Below are positions 61,694 through 64,000 of a stretch of 64,000 nt of DNA, piece after piece. The notes under the pieces were generated by a model. The model was not told the origin of the DNA. It worked only from the letters and a program-made list of their open reading frames with translations, and did not search any database. Every line of letters begins with the position of its first letter. Position 1 is the stretch's first letter. The stretch is from the NCBI RefSeq assembly GCF_001187555.1, contig NZ_LFIJ01000001.1:1762078-1826077 (forward strand), written 5' to 3'. Origin of the DNA: Gilvimarinus polysaccharolyticus. GTDB taxonomy: Bacteria; Pseudomonadota; Gammaproteobacteria; Pseudomonadales; Cellvibrionaceae. The position numbers and the translations under genes are program-made.

Positions 61694-62520
61694 GGTTGTT
61701 GTCCCACGGTTACTCTGTCGCGGCCGGCCAAATCTTGATGAGTGGCAACGGCGATAAAACCTGCGGCGCTTAAGCGCTCTCGTACGGCACTACCCTGCTG
61801 CCAACCGTGCTCTAACAAAAGATACCCACCGGACTCTAAATGCGCTCCGGCATCGACGGCAATACGCTGAATATCGGCCAGCCCTGCGGCGGGTGCAACC
61901 AGTGCCGAGCGCGGCTCAAAGCGCACATCGCCTTGGGCCAGATGTTGATCGTCGGCATCAATATAAGGCGGGTTGCTCACAATAAGGTTGTAGCGTTTAT
62001 CGGTAAGCGCGGCAAACCAATCGCTCTGTAAAAATGTCGCATTGTTGATCGCCAAGGCTTTAGCGTTACGGCCGGCTAGCGCTACCGCCTCAAGTACACG
62101 ATCAACCCCCGTTAGCAACCAGTTAGGTCGCTCGCTCGCCAAGGCCAAAGCGATTGCGCCAGTGCCGGTGCCTAAATCGAGCACCTGCGCTGGGGTATTT
62201 GGCGCGAGCGTTAACGCAAGCTCGACCAAACATTCGGTATCGGCACGGGGAATTAACGTATGGCGATTGGTCATCAACGGCAGCGACCAAAACTCTTGGC
62301 TACCCGTTAAATAGGCAATCGGCTCGCCGGCCGCTCGCGCGATAACGAGCCGCTCAAACTGAGTTTGTGCTGCGTTATCCAGCTCGGCCTCGGGCCAGGT
62401 GTACAAATACACTCGTGCTTTTTGCAACACAAAAGCCAACAACACTTCGGCATCAAGCCGTGCGCTGTCGCTCGCCTCCAGTTGCGCTTGCGCCCAGCGC
62501 AGTGATTGTTGCACATTCAT
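61690..62520 (-). CDS. prmC: Release-factor glutamine methyltransferase
   Basis: 276 residues. Methylates the GGQ glutamine of release factors. The N-terminal helical domain precedes a SAM methyltransferase with VLDLGTGTGAIALALASERP and the catalytic NPPY in LIVSNPPYIDADDQHL (about residue 182), plus LIPRADTECLVELAL and LLLEHGWQQGSAVRE. It lies 17 bp downstream of prfA, the gene of its substrate, and overlaps moeB. Confidence 0.96.
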   Translation of the reverse strand: MNVQQSLRWAQAQLEASDSARLDAEVLLAFVLQKARVYLYTWPEAELDNAAQTQFERLVIARAAGEPIAYLTGSQEFWSLPLMTNRHTLIPRADTECLVELALTLAPNTPAQVLDLGTGTGAIALALASERPNWLLTGVDRVLEAVALAGRNAKALAINNATFLQSDWFAALTDKRYNLIVSNPPYIDADDQHLAQGDVRFEPRSALVAPAAGLADIQRIAVDAGAHLESGGYLLLEHGWQQGSAVRERLSAAGFIAVATHQDLAGRDRVTVGQQP

Positions 62521-62537
62521 CAGACTGTCACGCTGAA

Positions 62538-63620
62538 TTATTCCGCCAAAGCGGCAAGCTGATCGGCTTGGAACTCATGGGTCAAAGGTTGCACCACTTC
62601 ATCCAGCGCGCCTTGCATCACTTCGTCTAATTTGTACAAGGTGAGGTTAATACGGTGATCGGTAACGCGCCCTTGCGGGTAATTGTAAGTGCGGATACGC
62701 TCCGAGCGATCGCCACTGCCCACCAGCGATTTTCGCTCTTCGGCAATAGACGCTGCGGCGGTTTCTTCTTGCGCATTTTTTAACCTGGCAGCCAAAAGCG
62801 ACATGGCACGGGCACGGTTTTTGTGCTGCGAGCGCTCATCTTGACACTCGACCACGACGCCGCTGGGTATATGGGTAAGACGAATGGCCGAGTCGGTTTT
62901 GTTAACGTGCTGACCACCGGCACCCGAAGCGCGAAAGGTGTCGACTTTAAGATCATTTTTATTGATCGCAATTTCATCCAGCTCATCGGCCTCGGGCATG
63001 ACTGCAACGGTACAAGCCGAGGTGTGAATGCGACCTTGCGACTCTGTCTCGGGGACACGTTGCACCCGGTGTGCGCCCGACTCAAACTTTAAACTGGCGT
63101 ACACGTTGGCACCGCTGACACGAGTAATAAGTTCTTTGTAGCCACCGTGCTCGCCAAGGTTTTCGCTTAGCACTTCAATCTTCCAGCCGCGCTGCTCGCA
63201 GTAGCGCGAATACATACGAAATAAATCGCCCGAGAAAATTGCCGCTTCGTCGCCACCGGTACCGGCGCGAATTTCCAAAAATACGTTTTTATCGTCGTTG
63301 GGGTCTTTAGGCAGCAGCAACCTTTGCAGCTCGGCTTCAAGCGGCGATTTTTTCTCGTTACACTCGTCAATTTCCTCGCGCGCCATCTCGCGCATATCGG
63401 CGTCGCCTTCATCAAGCATCGAACGCGCTTCGGCAAGATCAGCAAGCACCGCGCGATAACGATCATAAGCGACCACCAAAGGTTCCAGCTCGGCGTACTC
63501 TTTTGACAGCTCACGAAATTTATTTTGGTCAGAGATAACACCGGCATCGGAAAGCAGTGCGCTTACCTCTTCATGGCGTTCGCTTAATCTATCCAGCTTT
63601 TCTAAAATAGAAGCTTTCAT
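62538..63620 (-). CDS. prfA: Peptide chain release factor 1
   Basis: 360 residues, the usual length. It reads UAG/UAA stops through the conserved RF1 region including [18 protein letters not shown], and hydrolyses peptidyl-tRNA with [18 protein letters not shown] (GGQ about residue 235). The [19 protein letters not shown] and [18 protein letters not shown] signatures are intact. Its ATG overlaps the hemA stop (TAATG), so the two are coupled. Confidence 0.97.
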   Translation of the reverse strand: MKASILEKLDRLSERHEEVSALLSDAGVISDQNKFRELSKEYAELEPLVVAYDRYRAVLADLAEARSMLDEGDADMREMAREEIDECNEKKSPLEAELQRLLLPKDPNDDKNVFLEIRAGTGGDEAAIFSGDLFRMYSRYCEQRGWKIEVLSENLGEHGGYKELITRVSGANVYASLKFESGAHRVQRVPETESQGRIHTSACTVAVMPEADELDEIAINKNDLKVDTFRASGAGGQHVNKTDSAIRLTHIPSGVVVECQDERSQHKNRARAMSLLAARLKNAQEETAAASIAEERKSLVGSGDRSERIRTYNYPQGRVTDHRINLTLYKLDEVMQGALDEVVQPLTHEFQADQLAALAE

Positions 63621-64000
63621 TAGTTCTCGTTTTCATCCGCATTGTGGGGTTCAATCGTCTCGTTAGAAGACGTTCTCACCGCGTCCGATTGTTGTTCGAT
63701 ATCGTTTTCAGTAATGGCAAATAACCGATGCGCCAAGCGTACTGTCTCGTACTCACCGTTGGCACTTGCCTCACGCAGCGCGGTAGTCGGCGCGTGGAGT
63801 AACTTGTTGGTTAAACTGCGGGCCAATTGCGTTAACGCTTTTTCTGGATCGGCTCCGCCGTGCAGTAATTTAAGTGTTTTCTCTAACTCTTGGGCGCGCA
63901 GTTGATCGGCTTTAGAACGGTAAGCCTTGATGGTATCAACCGCATCCATCGCTCGCAGCTCGCGGGCAAATGCCGTAATTCGTTGTTCGATAATAGCCAG
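63620..64000 (-). CDS. hemA: Glutamyl-tRNA reductase, C-terminal part (partial)
   Basis: The last 126 codons of HemA; the gene runs off the right edge. The visible part is the C-terminal dimerisation domain: [71 protein letters not shown], followed by an unconserved acidic tail ([15 protein letters not shown]). First step of haem (and siroheme) synthesis from glutamyl-tRNA. The hemA-prfA-prmC order is typical of gammaproteobacteria. Confidence 0.95.
   Translation of the reverse strand: MAIIEQRITAFARELRAMDAVDTIKAYRSKADQLRAQELEKTLKLLHGGADPEKALTQLARSLTNKLLHAPTTALREASANGEYETVRLAHRLFAITENDIEQQSDAVRTSSNETIEPHNADENEN

Noticed and set aside
1-64000. CRISPR arrays, tRNA or rRNA genes, insertion sequences
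   Set aside because: No regularly spaced repeats with unique spacers, no cloverleaf or rRNA-like stretch, and no transposase motifs were noticed on reading both strands.

Overview
The window looks like chromosome of a polysaccharide-degrading marine-type gammaproteobacterium, most likely near the Cellvibrionaceae (inference from gene content: prfA-prmC-moeB next to hemA, mrcB with a TPR lipoprotein, a GH10 protein, a CotH/lamin-tail lipoprotein, an Oar-like TonB receptor and the cobA-nirB-nirD-nasA nitrate cluster). No rRNA, tRNA, CRISPR array or recognisable transposase was seen.

Layout. 1-196: 3' end of a VWA/DUF3520 (YfbK-like) gene. 323-7327: tripartite RND drug-efflux operon (outer membrane factor, pump, adaptor) and a divergent TetR regulator, with three similar operator-like palindromes between them. 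8130-21871: nitrate assimilation block: a NIT-like sensor protein, a PP2C/Ser-Thr kinase fusion, nitrate transporter, nirD, nirB, cobA, and divergently a molybdopterin nitrate reductase, a fused Fe-S/membrane-anchor subunit and a small accessory protein. The divergent promoter region carries two well-formed sigma-54 (-24/-12) promoters and an NtrC-type dyad. At 21909-22021 lies a broken second copy of the last ~100 bp of the gene at the left edge, so a direct repeat brackets the efflux and nitrate block.

22279-44589: two small membrane protein genes, a divergent GH10 protein, a CotH-kinase lipoprotein with three lamin-tail domains, a giant ThuA-SGNH-propeller-HEAT-cytochrome c protein, an extracellular EEP nuclease/phosphatase divergent from an Oar-like TonB receptor with a four-repeat Pho box between them, a broken excalibur-domain gene, a large repeat-rich lipoprotein, and a LysR/zinc-type oxidoreductase pair.

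44657-49670: copper/silver efflux genes cusA, cusB and a His/Cys/Met-rich secreted protein, without a cusC. 49761-53068: an orphan integron cassette array (attC sites without an integrase in this window) of small minus-strand genes: a VOC protein, a broken GRAM-domain gene, two small membrane proteins, two unknowns and a lipoprotein. 53562-58309: two inverted copies of a structured interspersed repeat flank mrcB, an LpoP-like TPR lipoprotein and an adenosine-kinase-like gene. 58335-64000: an M48 protease and DUF898 membrane protein pair, then moeB, prmC, prfA and the 3' end of hemA, a tightly packed minus-strand operon.

Protein families were assigned by reading translations and motifs; no database search was possible. 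Starts were moved from the longest frame when a Shine-Dalgarno sequence, signal peptide or family length supported an internal start.
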